Origin: Terriglobia bacterium
GTDB taxonomy: Bacteria > Acidobacteriota > Terriglobia > Bryobacterales > Bryobacteraceae
Assembly: GCA_020073145.1 (NCBI GenBank)
Contig: JAIQFS010000012.1
Span: 1-64,000, forward strand
Reading direction: 5' to 3'
Length of the DNA stretch: 64,000 nucleotides
This document shows positions 49,562-59,038 of the stretch, piece after piece. A program made the position numbers and the translations under genes. Below the pieces are notes generated by a model. The model made no database searches. It had not been told where the DNA came from and saw only the letters and a list, made by a program, of their open reading frames with translations. Numbering within the stretch: position 1 is the first letter of the stretch; each line of letters begins with the position of its first letter.

Positions 49562-50977
49562 ATGCAAAGTTGGTTCAGGACGCTTATCGGAGTAGCGGCC
49601 CTTTCCGTGTTCGGAGCAGGGATTCTGGCGGTGGTGCCGAACGCTCTCGCTCAGGCGCCCGCCGCTGCCGGGGCCCAGAAGAAGCCGAAAGATACGGCCG
49701 AGTACGACATCTTCAACGCGGCCATCAAGGACATTCAGGCGAACAACTCCGCCAAGGCGATCACCGATCTCGACACCTGGACGCAAAAATATCCGGAGTC
49801 GGATTATAAAGACGACCGCCTGTACTACTATATGCAGGCGTACAGCAAGGCCAATCCGCCGCAACCGGGGAAAGTGATCGAGTACGGCCAGCAGCTCATG
49901 GACAAGGGGCTGGACAAAACCTTCACCGATGCGCAAGGGCCGACGACGATCCTGAATATCCTGTACCTGATGACCGCCACCATCCCAACCATTCCCAATC
50001 CCACGCCTGACCAGTTGGCGTTAGGCGACAAGGCGGCGCACCAGTTGCTGGACTATCTGCCGACATTCTTCGGCAACGACAAGAAGCCGGCCGGCACCAC
50101 GGATGCAGCCTGGACCCAGGCCCGGGGGCAGTTGGAGACGGCGGCCAAGAAGGCGCTGATCGCGATTTCCCTCACCCCCGGCAATCAGGCCATGGCCAAG
50201 AAGCCGCCGGATTGCGTGGGGGCGGAAGCCGCCTATAAGAAGGGTCTGCTGGTCTATCCCGACAGTTCGGTTCATGCCTACCAACTGGCGTTGGCGCTGC
50301 GCTGCCAGCAGAAGGAGAGCCCGGAGAAGATTCCGCAGGCCGTGTACGAATTCGAACGGGCGGCGGTGATCGATCCCACCCTCGGCGGCGGGGCCGATCC
50401 CAAGAAGATCCAGGATTTCGCCGACAGCGCCTATAGCACGGTGCATGGCAGCAATGAAGGTCTGGATCAGCTCAAGCAGCAGGTGAAGAATTCGCCGCTT
50501 CCGCCGGCGGGTTTCACCATCAAGACGGCCACCCAAATCGCGCAGGAGAAGGAAAACGAGTTCGAGAAAAGCAATCCGCAGCTGGCCCTGTGGATGAAAG
50601 TCAAAGGGCAATTGGCGGACACCAATGGCGAGCAGTACTTCGCCGACCAGCTGAAGAACTCGGCAGTCCCGCAGCTGCGCGGCACGCTGGTAGGAGCCGT
50701 GCCGGAATGCCGTCCGAAGGAACTGCTGGTGGCCGTGCCGCTGCCGGACGACAAATCGCCCAAGGCCGAGATCACCCTGAAGCTCGATATGCCCCTGACC
50801 GGCAAACCCGACCTCAACGCCGAGTTTCACTGGGAAGGCGTGCCGTCGGCGTTTACGAAGGATCCGTTCATGCTGACCATGGACACGGAGAAGGCCAAGG
50901 TGGAAGGGTTGAATCTGACGCCGTGCACAGCGCCGGGGCCAGCCCGCCGGGCCAGGGCCCGCGCGAGAAAGCAGTAG
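49562..50977 (+). CDS. Exported TPR-like hypothetical protein
   Basis: A 471-residue protein with a signal peptide (MQSWFRTLIGVAALSVFGAGILAVVPNALAQ) and AGGAGG upstream. Residues 45-330 are helical repeats with TPR-like spacing (YDIFNAAIKDIQANNSAKAITDLDTWTQKYPESDYKDDRLYYYMQAYSKA, AAYKKGLLVYPDSSVHAYQLALALRCQQK). The C-terminal 120 residues (WMKVKGQLADTNGEQYFADQLKNSAVPQLRGTLVGAVPECRPKELLVAVP) form a beta domain, and the very end is Arg/Ala-rich. I associate the architecture with Acidobacteria. It may scaffold envelope complexes, but no partner is indicated. Confidence 0.82.
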   Translation: MQSWFRTLIGVAALSVFGAGILAVVPNALAQAPAAAGAQKKPKDTAEYDIFNAAIKDIQANNSAKAITDLDTWTQKYPESDYKDDRLYYYMQAYSKANPPQPGKVIEYGQQLMDKGLDKTFTDAQGPTTILNILYLMTATIPTIPNPTPDQLALGDKAAHQLLDYLPTFFGNDKKPAGTTDAAWTQARGQLETAAKKALIAISLTPGNQAMAKKPPDCVGAEAAYKKGLLVYPDSSVHAYQLALALRCQQKESPEKIPQAVYEFERAAVIDPTLGGGADPKKIQDFADSAYSTVHGSNEGLDQLKQQVKNSPLPPAGFTIKTATQIAQEKENEFEKSNPQLALWMKVKGQLADTNGEQYFADQLKNSAVPQLRGTLVGAVPECRPKELLVAVPLPDDKSPKAEITLKLDMPLTGKPDLNAEFHWEGVPSAFTKDPFMLTMDTEKAKVEGLNLTPCTAPGPARRARARARKQ

Positions 50978-51019
50978 CGGCTCACGGTTTCGAAATCGGC
51001 GGCTGCCGCAGAGCTAGCA

Positions 51020-51904
51020 TCACCGGGTGGCGGCGCGGCCGAAGACCAGGGCGAACAGCAGGCCAGCGATCCCGAGGATGCGGCTCAATCCGCCCAGCCA
51101 CCCCGGCCCCGACGCCGCGGGGTCCGGCAGGGGCAAGCGTCCGTTCTGAGCCGCGAGCCGGATCAGTGCCGGATCTCCATAGGAACGGCCGTCGCGATCA
51201 ACCACCACCGTGTGTCCTTGGCGGAGGGCTTCGAGAATTCCGGATTCGGTGTTCTGGCGTACGAAGATCAAAGTACGGCAATAGCCTGGATACTGGAACG
51301 CATGAAAATCGGACGACCCGATCGCCGTCAGCGGCTTGCGCGCGAAAAACTCTTGCATCTGGCGATATTTCCGCTTGCTCGAGTAGGCATCCGGGTGCAA
51401 AACTTCGGCGGCATCCAAATCGCGCATAGCCGCGGCGTCGTAAGCCGGCCAGAATGAGGCCTCGGGATGGGCGGCAATGGCGACGCCGCCTTGCCCGTGA
51501 ACGTCGGCAATGGCCTGGGCCGCGGTTTGTTTCCAACTCACGGTGGTGCTGATCCCCACGGCGATCAGGTGATACTTCGGGTCCGGAGAGACGACTTCTT
51601 CGCTCACCAGGACCGTGGGGCCTCCGATGGCTCGGGAAATCCAACGGCCGGCCTGGGAGACCCACAGGTGGTTGTGGCCGGCGATCGCGATCGCATCGAG
51701 ACCGTGCTTTTGGGCTTCGAGCGCGATGTCCCAAGGGGCCAGAGTGGTCCAGTTCAGGGGAAAGGTGTGAACGTGGAAATCGGCCGACAGCACTTGATAG
51801 CCGCCGAGAAACAGAGGCGGCAGCCGGGCCGGTTGGGGGGCCAGCGTGCCGGCGGCAATGGCGAGAGTGAGGAGAAGAACCGAGGCCCCATGCGCGCTCC
51901 TCAT
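51020..51904 (-). CDS. PHP-domain phosphoesterase of the CehA/McbA type, exported
   Basis: A 294-residue protein. Its ATG at 51904 overlaps the upstream stop as ATGA. A signal or anchor helix (MRSAHGASVLLLTLAIAAGTLA) precedes the PHP domain: LSADFHVHTFPLNW (HxH), GLDAIAIAGHNH, HLIAVGISTTV, GGVAIAAHPEAS, AAEVLHPDAY, LTAIGSSDFHAFQ. The metal-binding His and Asp residues are all present. A C-terminal hydrophobic stretch (LGIAGLLFALVFG) may anchor it to the membrane. CehA-type proteins are phosphoesterases or arylesterases, and the substrate here is unknown. Confidence 0.88.
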   Translation of the reverse strand: MRSAHGASVLLLTLAIAAGTLAPQPARLPPLFLGGYQVLSADFHVHTFPLNWTTLAPWDIALEAQKHGLDAIAIAGHNHLWVSQAGRWISRAIGGPTVLVSEEVVSPDPKYHLIAVGISTTVSWKQTAAQAIADVHGQGGVAIAAHPEASFWPAYDAAAMRDLDAAEVLHPDAYSSKRKYRQMQEFFARKPLTAIGSSDFHAFQYPGYCRTLIFVRQNTESGILEALRQGHTVVVDRDGRSYGDPALIRLAAQNGRLPLPDPAASGPGWLGGLSRILGIAGLLFALVFGRAATR

Positions 51905-52512
51905 CGAAACAGCTCCACCAGGTCCGGCCACAGCGAACCGTAACCGAAGATCAGGATGGCGGGGATCCAACAGAGGGTGCGTTGCAGGAGGATATCGCGG
52001 ATGGCGCGAGCGGCCCCTCGTTGCAGCGCGCATCGATGGAAGCAGAAATCGATGTAACCGGACCAAGCCAGAACGACGGCAGCCGCCGCCAGCCAACACC
52101 ATGCCGTGCGGCCCGACAAATGCGGCTGGGGCCGCGACGACCAAAACGCGCCGAAGGCGATCAGCCAGAGGAACCAGGGCCCATGGCCGGTGAAGGAGAG
52201 GTCGATGGTTCGCGACAGGGACGTGGCTCGATTTCCGAACCCCCACACCACAGCCAGCGCGGCCCCTTCCAGAACGGGCACGAAGCTCCAGGTCACCGCG
52301 CCGCTCGTGACCAGGCGCAGGGTCAGGGACTGGGCAGTGATGAGCGAAACGGTACAACCCAGAACGAGCGCGAGGAACAGCGGTCTTCGAAGCAAGGTCC
52401 AGACGGCGCCGCTCGCGGTCAGGCGGGACCGGTCGGAGAAGGCCGCCCCTGGATGTAGCATCGCCCAGACCTCGGGCGACACCGATCGCATGACCGCGGA
52501 TTGATCGCGCAT
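51901..52512 (-). CDS. Integral membrane protein of unknown function
   Basis: A 203-residue protein with about five hydrophobic helices (LFLALVLGCTVSLITAQ, FVPVLEGAALAVVWGFG, FLWLIAFGAFW, WCWLAAAAVVLAWSGYIDFC, CWIPAILIFGYGSLW). GGGAG lies 8 bases before ATG 52512. The helix arrangement faintly recalls Yip1-type proteins, but I would not assign it. It shares an ATGA overlap with the PHP phosphoesterase gene, so the two proteins are made together and may interact at the membrane. Confidence 0.72.
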   Translation of the reverse strand: MRDQSAVMRSVSPEVWAMLHPGAAFSDRSRLTASGAVWTLLRRPLFLALVLGCTVSLITAQSLTLRLVTSGAVTWSFVPVLEGAALAVVWGFGNRATSLSRTIDLSFTGHGPWFLWLIAFGAFWSSRPQPHLSGRTAWCWLAAAAVVLAWSGYIDFCFHRCALQRGAARAIRDILLQRTLCWIPAILIFGYGSLWPDLVELFR

Positions 52513-52584
52513 TCGCCGGACTCCCGTACCATCATAAGTGCGCGTGACATCTGTTCCGCGTTCCGCGGTTCTCGCCAGGTGCGA

Positions 52585-52590
52585 TATACT
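52585..52590 (+). promoter_or_regulatory. -10 element TATACT for the esterase-PQQ dehydrogenase operon
   Basis: TATACT lies 22 bases before ATG 52612, which has GGAGG at 5 bases. A weak TTCCGC is 18 bases further upstream. The leader is conventional. Confidence 0.45.
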
Positions 52591-52611
52591 CGATGGCCGT
52601 TGGAGGTTCCC

Positions 52612-53655
52612 ATGAGGTCTGGACAGAAGACGTGGTCGCCGATCGCGGTGGCGATCGCCGCGGCCGGAATGGCGCAGGCGGCGGTGCCGCCGGACATCGC
52701 CAAAGAGCTGGTGGCCATCGGGCGCGGCGTCTGCGTCCCGGAGACGGCGCAGATCTACCGGCCGCTGCATCCCAATCCTCCCTACACAGGGGTCTCCATC
52801 ACGCGCGACATCTCGTTTGGACCCGACCCCAAGAACGTTCTCGACTTGTTTGCACCAGAGAAAGGCGGCGGCTCCCGCCCTGTGCTGATCTACGTGTCAG
52901 GCGGGGCTGGCAATAAGCAGCAGGGCGGGCCCAATGGCGACGTGTTCTACGACAACGTCATGCTGTGGGCGGTGAAGAACGGGATGGTGGGCGTGAACAT
53001 GCAGCGCCGTCCGGGCGAGGCGTGGGACGACCCGGCCAAAGACATCGGGCTGGTGGTGCGATGGGTCAACCAGAATATCGCCCAGCACAAAGGAAATCCG
53101 AAGCGTGTGTTCATCTGGTGCCAGTCGGCCGGGAACGTGCCGGTGAGCACCTATGTGGGGCATTCGGAGTTGTGGGGCGCCGAAGGTGTCGGCATCAAGG
53201 GAGTGGTATTCATGTCGCCGCCGGCGTTTGACATTCTGCCGGCCACGCCGCCGCCGGTGCAAGGCGGATTCGGGGCGTGCGGGCAGCCCAACGGGGGACC
53301 CAGCCCGGTTGCGGCGGTGGGGCGCGGTCCCGGCGGTCCGGGCCGCGGCGACGGAAGAGCCGGCGCGGGACGCGGCCGGGGCGCTCCGCCGGACGCGGCG
53401 ACCCGACTGGCTCGATCGAATCTGCCGGGGCTGGTCAGCTCCAAGCTGCCTTTCATGGTTTCGGTCGCCGAACTCGATCCGCCCAACATCATTGGCTTTG
53501 CGGAAACGTTGCGAGATCAGCTCTGCAAAGCGGGACGCTGCCCCACCTATGTCACGTATAAGGATCACAGCCACATCTCCGAGGTCATGTCGCCCGATAC
53601 GAAGGACACCAGCGTCACCGGCCCGATCCTGAAATGGATCAAGAGCGTGAAGTAG
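52612..53655 (+). CDS. Exported alpha/beta hydrolase (esterase/lipase-like)
   Basis: A 347-residue protein with a signal peptide ([15 protein letters not shown]). The carboxylesterase/HSL-like fold is visible: [66 protein letters not shown] (nucleophile in CQSAG), [10 protein letters not shown] and a late His (KDHSHISE). A Gly/Arg-rich insertion of about 30 residues ([20 protein letters not shown]) interrupts the C-terminal half and is probably a disordered surface loop. Its stop lies 26 bases before the PQQ dehydrogenase start. Confidence 0.88.
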   Translation: MRSGQKTWSPIAVAIAAAGMAQAAVPPDIAKELVAIGRGVCVPETAQIYRPLHPNPPYTGVSITRDISFGPDPKNVLDLFAPEKGGGSRPVLIYVSGGAGNKQQGGPNGDVFYDNVMLWAVKNGMVGVNMQRRPGEAWDDPAKDIGLVVRWVNQNIAQHKGNPKRVFIWCQSAGNVPVSTYVGHSELWGAEGVGIKGVVFMSPPAFDILPATPPPVQGGFGACGQPNGGPSPVAAVGRGPGGPGRGDGRAGAGRGRGAPPDAATRLARSNLPGLVSSKLPFMVSVAELDPPNIIGFAETLRDQLCKAGRCPTYVTYKDHSHISEVMSPDTKDTSVTGPILKWIKSVK

Positions 53656-53681
53656 CGGGAGGATTTCGGGAGGGGCAGCGC

Positions 53682-55766
53682 ATGAAGACCGGATGGATTC
53701 TGACGGTAGCCCTAACGGCGAGCGGCGGGCTGTGGGGCCAGACTCCGCAGCAGGCTGAAGCCGGACGCGCGGCCTACCAGGCGCAGTGCGCAGGCTGCCA
53801 CGCGGCGGATCTGGGCGGCAATGAAGGGCCGCAACTTGCCGGGTCGAACTTTGTGGCGGCGTGGGGATCGCGGGTGGCGCGCGAGCTGGTGACGACCATT
53901 CAGACCACCATGCCGCCGGGAAACGCGGGCCGGCTGGGGGAAGAGACTGCGGTTAACCTGGCGGCGTTCCTTCTGGCGGCGAACGGGGCCACGCCGGGAA
54001 CCCAGGCGCTGACCGCGGCGGCGACATTCCCGATTCGGTCGGTGACCACCGGCCGGCCGGCGATCGCGCTCCAGGCCGGCGGCGCGGTGCCGGCCGCAGC
54101 GGCAGCTTCCGGTCCACACGGCCTCACCGTCACGGGCACCGTGAAGAATTACATTCCGGTTACGGACGCCATGCTGCGCAATCCCGATCCCGGCGACTGG
54201 CTTATGATCCGGCGCAATTATCAGGCGTGGAGCTACAGCCCGCTGACTGAGATCAACACCGCGAACGTGAAAGGCTTGCAGCTGGCTTGGGAATGGACCA
54301 TGAATGACGGAGCCGGCGCCAACGAGCCGACTCCCATCGTTCATAACGGCGTGATGTTCTTGGCCAACGTGGGGAATGTGGTGCAGGCGCTGGACGCGCG
54401 GACGGGCGAGCTGATCTGGGAGAACCGCATCGGGCCGGATCTTTCGAACGGGCAGGGCGCGATTCGCAGCCTGGCGCTGTACCAGGACAAGGTGTACCTC
54501 GCGACCACCGATGTGCGGCTGGTGGCGCTGGACGCGCGCACCGGGAAGGTGGTGTGGGAAACGCGCGTGGCGGACCCCGCGAAGGGGTACGGCAATACCA
54601 GCGGGCCGCTGGTGGTGGCGGGCAAGGTGATCCAAGGGATGGGCGGCTGCGACCGCTACAAAGAGACCGGCTGCCATATCAGCGCCTTTGACGCGGAAAC
54701 CGGCAAGCCGCTTTGGAAGTTCGAGACGGTGGCGCGCGAAGGGACGCCGGGCGGCGACACCTGGGGCAAGCTGCCCAACCTGCTGCGCGCGGGCGGCGAC
54801 ACGTGGATCACGGGCAGCTACGACCCGGCGCTCGATCTTCTGTACTGGGGGGTGGCGCAGGCGAAGCCGTGGATGCGGGCGATCCGCGGTACGAATGGCG
54901 CGGCGCTTTACACCATGTCGACGCTGGCGCTGCGGCCGGCCGATGGGTCGCTCGCGTGGTATTTTCAGCACGTGCCGGGCGAGTCGCTCGATCTCGACAC
55001 GGTGTACGAGCGGGTGCTGGTGGACGCCGGCGGGCAGAACCTGGTGTTCACCATCGGCAAGGACGGCATTCTGTGGAAGCTGGACCGCAAGACCGGCAAG
55101 TTTCTGGACTTGAAGGAGACGGTGTACCAGAACGTCTTCGACAGCATCGACCGGAAGACGGGGTCGGTGCATTACCGCAACGATATCGTCGAGCAGCGGC
55201 CGGAAGAATGGGTGGCGTCCTGCCCGTCGACCGAAGGCGGCCACAACTGGCAGGCCATGAGCTATCACCCAGGCGCGGGTGAACTGATTATTCCGCTGAG
55301 CCAGACCTGCATGGAAATGTACGGGCGCAAGACCGAGCCGAAGGAAGGCTCGGGCGGCACGTCGGCCAACCGGCGCTTCTTTGAGATGCCGGGAACGAAC
55401 GGTAAAGTGGGCAAGCTGGCGGCGTACGACGTGAACACCATGAAGGAGCTGTGGAAGCTGGAACAGCGGGCGCCGTTCTTGACCGCGGTGCTCTCGACGG
55501 CGGGCGGGGTGGCGTTTGTCGGCGATCTGGACCGCGTGTTCAAAGCCGTGGACGTGAAGACCGGCGCGGTGTTGTGGCAGACGCGTCTCAATACGTCGGT
55601 GCAGGGATTCCCGGTGGCGTTCCGCGTGGGCGGAAAGCAGTACATCGCGGTTTCCACCGGATTGAACGGCGGCAGCCCGCGGCAGGTTCCAGGGGTGGTG
55701 ACGCCGGAGATTCGGCACCCGGCCAGTGGGAACGCGCTGCACGTGTTCGCATTACCGGAGCGGTAA
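53682..55766 (+). CDS. PQQ-dependent dehydrogenase with N-terminal cytochrome c domain
   Basis: A 694-residue periplasmic quinohaemoprotein. A signal peptide is followed by a cytochrome domain ([16 protein letters not shown], CxxCH, with TTMPPGNAG offering the Met ligand), then the eight-bladed PQQ propeller: [74 protein letters not shown] with the presumed catalytic Asp, [33 protein letters not shown]. In the alcohol dehydrogenases I know the haem domain is C-terminal, so the N-terminal placement is notable. The lanthanide-versus-calcium Asp pair is not evident. It is likely a client of the ccm operon. Confidence 0.94.
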   Translation: MKTGWILTVALTASGGLWGQTPQQAEAGRAAYQAQCAGCHAADLGGNEGPQLAGSNFVAAWGSRVARELVTTIQTTMPPGNAGRLGEETAVNLAAFLLAANGATPGTQALTAAATFPIRSVTTGRPAIALQAGGAVPAAAAASGPHGLTVTGTVKNYIPVTDAMLRNPDPGDWLMIRRNYQAWSYSPLTEINTANVKGLQLAWEWTMNDGAGANEPTPIVHNGVMFLANVGNVVQALDARTGELIWENRIGPDLSNGQGAIRSLALYQDKVYLATTDVRLVALDARTGKVVWETRVADPAKGYGNTSGPLVVAGKVIQGMGGCDRYKETGCHISAFDAETGKPLWKFETVAREGTPGGDTWGKLPNLLRAGGDTWITGSYDPALDLLYWGVAQAKPWMRAIRGTNGAALYTMSTLALRPADGSLAWYFQHVPGESLDLDTVYERVLVDAGGQNLVFTIGKDGILWKLDRKTGKFLDLKETVYQNVFDSIDRKTGSVHYRNDIVEQRPEEWVASCPSTEGGHNWQAMSYHPGAGELIIPLSQTCMEMYGRKTEPKEGSGGTSANRRFFEMPGTNGKVGKLAAYDVNTMKELWKLEQRAPFLTAVLSTAGGVAFVGDLDRVFKAVDVKTGAVLWQTRLNTSVQGFPVAFRVGGKQYIAVSTGLNGGSPRQVPGVVTPEIRHPASGNALHVFALPER

Positions 55767-55772
55767 CGGTAT

Positions 55773-57338
55773 CTAATCCCAGGACTTCACCCGCGGCCAG
55801 AACTCCGCCAAGGGCTGCTTGAGACCGCGGCAATAGAAGATGTCGAAATGCTGGTGCGGCATCGAGTAGGGGTGGTCGAAGCGGCCCACCTTCTCCACGC
55901 TGACGAAAATCCGTTCCAGGGTCTCCCGCCGGCCTTGCAGAACGATCATGCTGGCCCCGGTGTAGTTTCGCGGTCCCCAGAGGAAGTAGTTTTGATGGCC
56001 GCTGATGGCGGGCGGCAAGCCGTAATGGGGGCCGAAGAAATCGATGGCGCCGGCTTGGCCATAATTCTGGCCGAAGATGGCGGTCTGCGGCCGGATGCCG
56101 GGCGGAAGGTCGTTGTAGATGCGGGCCACGGCCGCGGCCATTTCTTCCCATCCGAACTGGTCGGCATAGATCTGAGGGAGCGGGCCGAGCTTGTGGGTTT
56201 CGACTGCAGGCGGCCCAAGATGTAAGGCTTGCGAGTAGCGGATGTACGACTCCGGCGGCAGAACCGGAATGGCCAGCGGCGCGATCACAGCGCCGGTGGC
56301 GACCAGCGCCGCCGGCCAGGCGAGTTTCCAGCCGGCCGAGGCAGGATCCGAGAGGCGCGTCTCCCAGACCACCGCGCCGGCCGCGAACAGGAGTGGGAAG
56401 GCGGGATAGAGATAGTAGATGCGCGGGCTCAGGGTAACGATCACCAGCGAGGTGAAGACCCAGGCCCAGCCCAGAACGCGCCCAGGCTTCCCGGCTTTGG
56501 TCCCGAAGAAGAACCAGAGTCCGGCCAGCCACAGAGGCAAAGTGAGCGGGTGCATGGTCAGGATTTCTTCGGTGAAGAATTTGAGCGGATTCAAGGGAGT
56601 ATCGCGCCCGCTGCGGCGGATATTGGCCTGCAATTCAAGAAACGGGAAATGATGCTGAACGTTCCAAAGCAAGTTCGGCAGGAAGAGCAGAAACGCAATC
56701 GCGCCGCCAAGCCAGAGCCACGGGCTGGCGAGGACGCGCCGCTGCGGAGTCAGCAGGAGACCAGCGACGACGCCGGCTCCGAAAATCAGCATGGAGTACT
56801 TGTTCTCGATCCCGAGCCCGGCCAGGACGCCGAAGGCGAGCCAGAGCCTCGGGTTCCCAGTTCTCACGATGCGGAGGAGCAGCCAGGCGCAGCCCATCCA
56901 GAACAGCGGTTCGAAGGCGTTCATGGTGAGCAGATTATCGAGGGAGAGAAAGCCAGGCGCCACCAGGACGGCAGTGGCGGCGAGGACCTGGGCATAGCGT
57001 CCGCCACCGAGCTCGCGAGCCAGAAGAGCGGTCAAGGCAACCAGGGCCGCTCCCGCCACCGCGGGCAAGAAACGCAAGGCGGGGAGTGACTCTCCGAATA
57101 GCATGCGGACGAGCCAGGTCACGGCGGCGATCAGCGGCGGCTGGTCGACGTATCCCCAATCGAGATGCCGGCTGCACGCCAGGTAGTAGAGTTCGTCGAC
57201 GAAGTATCCATAGTGCCGGCCGGCGTAGAGATGAAGGAGGAGCTTGCAGGCGGCGATCCCGAGAATTGCAGCGTTGGCGGTGACGATCAGGCGGCGCTGG
57301 CGAGCGGGTTCGCGGTTCGGAGAGGCCGGGCTGCTCAT
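55773..57338 (-). CDS. GT39/ArnT-like membrane glycosyltransferase
   Basis: A 521-residue protein with about 11-12 hydrophobic helices. The N-terminal periplasmic loop GYFVDELYYLACSRHLDWGYVDQPPLIAAV holds the acidic and aromatic residues typical of the PMT_2 / ArnT (GT-C) superfamily, which use polyprenyl-phosphate sugars. GIENKYSMLIFGAGVVAGLLL and RIYYLYPAFPLLFAAGAVVWE also fit. The C-terminal soluble part is about 150 residues. ATG 57338 has no clear ribosome site. The acceptor is unknown. It converges on the PQQ dehydrogenase gene, with 6 bases between the stops. Confidence 0.9.
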   Translation of the reverse strand: MSSPASPNREPARQRRLIVTANAAILGIAACKLLLHLYAGRHYGYFVDELYYLACSRHLDWGYVDQPPLIAAVTWLVRMLFGESLPALRFLPAVAGAALVALTALLARELGGGRYAQVLAATAVLVAPGFLSLDNLLTMNAFEPLFWMGCAWLLLRIVRTGNPRLWLAFGVLAGLGIENKYSMLIFGAGVVAGLLLTPQRRVLASPWLWLGGAIAFLLFLPNLLWNVQHHFPFLELQANIRRSGRDTPLNPLKFFTEEILTMHPLTLPLWLAGLWFFFGTKAGKPGRVLGWAWVFTSLVIVTLSPRIYYLYPAFPLLFAAGAVVWETRLSDPASAGWKLAWPAALVATGAVIAPLAIPVLPPESYIRYSQALHLGPPAVETHKLGPLPQIYADQFGWEEMAAAVARIYNDLPPGIRPQTAIFGQNYGQAGAIDFFGPHYGLPPAISGHQNYFLWGPRNYTGASMIVLQGRRETLERIFVSVEKVGRFDHPYSMPHQHFDIFYCRGLKQPLAEFWPRVKSWD

Positions 57339-57435
57339 GGGGAGTGAAAATCCCGGTATACAACGTTTCTCGCGGGAGTGCGAGGCGTCGCACACGCCGC
57401 GCTATGCGCGAGGTACCAGGCGGAGCCTGATGCCG

Positions 57436-57663
57436 CTATTTTTTCTGCCGCTCTTCGAGCATGGCCTTCAGGCTGGTGATCTGGCGCTTGAGCTTGCGCT
57501 CACGGCCGACCATCATCAACACGAAGAGCGTCAGGATGGTCCAGGCGGCGGCGAAGCCGTAGCTCAGGAACTGGAAGTTGCGCTGCAGGCGCGCCATCTC
57601 CAGCACCACATCTTCGGGCGAAGCCTGTGCCCACAACAGGGGTAAGTGCGCGATCAAGTGCAT
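57436..57663 (-). CDS. ccmD: CcmD-like small haem exporter protein
   Basis: A 75-residue protein with one membrane helix (LSYGFAAAWTILTLFVLMMVG) followed by a basic, coiled tail (RERKLKRQITSLKAMLEERQKK), as in CcmD, which helps release holo-CcmE from CcmABC. ATG 57663 has GGAG at 5 bases. It lies 11 bases after ccmC and is the last gene of the operon. The N-terminal 30 residues are longer than in E. coli CcmD. Confidence 0.8.
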   Translation of the reverse strand: MHLIAHLPLLWAQASPEDVVLEMARLQRNFQFLSYGFAAAWTILTLFVLMMVGRERKLKRQITSLKAMLEERQKK

Positions 57664-57674
57664 ATCGTCTCCGG

Positions 57675-58352
57675 CTAGAGGGCATGCGCCATACGGCGCA
57701 CGTAATCGATTTCCCGCTGCGTTTCTTCCTGGCCCAGGCGGATGGCCCCCAGGATGCTGGCCAGCAGCATCAACGCCACCCAGTTCCACAGCAGGACCAT
57801 GGTCCAATCGTGCGGGAAGCTGCCGGTGGAGGAAAGGAAGACCGGGCCGGGATGCTGCGTGCGGAACCAGCGAATGGAGAAAATCACGATGGGCACGTCG
57901 ATGAAGGCGAAGATGGAAAAGACCGCGGCGAAGGTGGCGCGCTGCGTGGGCTCTTCGATGGCGTGGCGGAGCATCAGGTAGCCGGCATAGAGCAGCCAGC
58001 AGACCAGAGCGGAAGTGAGGCGGACGTCCCAGGTCCACCAGATGCCCCAGATCACGCGGCCCCAGATCGAGCCGGTGACCAGGTTGGCGGCCAGGAAGGC
58101 CAGCCCGACTTCGGTGACGGCCACGGCCGCGGCATCGTACCGGAAGTCCTTGGTCTTCAGAAACAGGATGCTGAGCGTCAGGGCGGCCGTGGCGGCCACC
58201 ATGGCGGTCCAGGCGGCGGGCACATGGAAGAAGATGATCTTGAAGATCGCTCCCTGGGCGGCTTCGCCGGGAAGGTCCGCAATCACCAGGATGTTGCGCG
58301 CCAGCAGCAGGAATGCCGCCAAGCCAGCGCCGTACAGAAGTTTTTCACGCAT
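57675..58352 (-). CDS. ccmC: Cytochrome c assembly protein CcmC
   Basis: A 225-residue membrane protein with six helices. The tryptophan-rich haem-handling signature (WGIWWTWDVRLTSALVCW) is intact, flanked by the conserved His residues (FFHVPAAWTAMV and SSTGSFPHDWTM), so it should present haem to CcmE. The order and 8-base spacing after ccmB place it in the operon. Its length matches the family. Confidence 0.95.
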   Translation of the reverse strand: MREKLLYGAGLAAFLLLARNILVIADLPGEAAQGAIFKIIFFHVPAAWTAMVAATAALTLSILFLKTKDFRYDAAAVAVTEVGLAFLAANLVTGSIWGRVIWGIWWTWDVRLTSALVCWLLYAGYLMLRHAIEEPTQRATFAAVFSIFAFIDVPIVIFSIRWFRTQHPGPVFLSSTGSFPHDWTMVLLWNWVALMLLASILGAIRLGQEETQREIDYVRRMAHAL

Positions 58353-58360
58353 GTGTCACC

Positions 58361-59038
58361 TCAACCCACCAGAATGAACTCTACCAGAGTCACCGATGCC
58401 GCCGTAAATAAGACGTCGAAGCCGATCAATAACTTCAACCAAGTAACCGTCTCGGGCCCGATGGGCGCGCCGGTCACCAGGCTGCCGGTCAATTCCATGG
58501 CCCCCAGCAGCGCCGGCAGCAGCATGGGGTAGGTCAGCATGGGCAGCATGACCTCCCGCAATCGGATATTCACAGTCAGCGCGCTGAAGACCGTACCGAT
58601 GACGGTGACCCCCCAGGTGCCCAGCACCACCACCAGCATGAGCTGCCAGAATTGCTGCGTCCACCGGACATTATAGAAAATGCCGAAGACCGGAAGCGCT
58701 ACCAGTTCCACGACCAGGACCAGGAGAAAGTTGGCGAGGGCCTTGCCGAGGAACAACGCCGCGCCGGAAATGGGAGCGGCGATCAGAGCGTCCAGGCAAT
58801 CGTTGGGGACTTCCCGGGCGAAGCTGCGGTTGAGCACGAGGGTGCCGGCGAAGGCGAACACAAGCCACAACAGGCCTCCGAGAACGGGCAGAGGCACATC
58901 GTTCGATTCGACCACAAAGCTGAGCAGCACCAGGATCACGACGGCGAAGGCGAAGGAGGCGTTGACGGCCTCTTTGGTGCGCAGCTCGGCGCGCAGGTCC
59001 TTGGCCATGATGACGAATACCAGCCGCGCAAATTCCAT
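58361..59038 (-). CDS. ccmB: Haem exporter membrane subunit CcmB
   Basis: A 225-residue membrane protein with six helices, the permease partner of CcmA. Typical segments are MAKDLRAELRTKEAVNASFAFAVVILVLLSF, GGLLWLVFAFAGTLVLNRSFAREVPNDCLDALIAAPISGAALFLGK and PMLTYPMLLPALLGAMELTG. Its start shares a base with the ccmA stop (TAATG), so translation is coupled. Confidence 0.95.
   Translation of the reverse strand: MEFARLVFVIMAKDLRAELRTKEAVNASFAFAVVILVLLSFVVESNDVPLPVLGGLLWLVFAFAGTLVLNRSFAREVPNDCLDALIAAPISGAALFLGKALANFLLVLVVELVALPVFGIFYNVRWTQQFWQLMLVVVLGTWGVTVIGTVFSALTVNIRLREVMLPMLTYPMLLPALLGAMELTGSLVTGAPIGPETVTWLKLLIGFDVLFTAASVTLVEFILVG

Noticed and set aside
53712-55742. A 676-codon minus-strand frame opposite the PQQ dehydrogenase
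   Set aside because: Arg/His/Pro-rich shadow of a strongly supported gene, with no ribosome site and no motifs.
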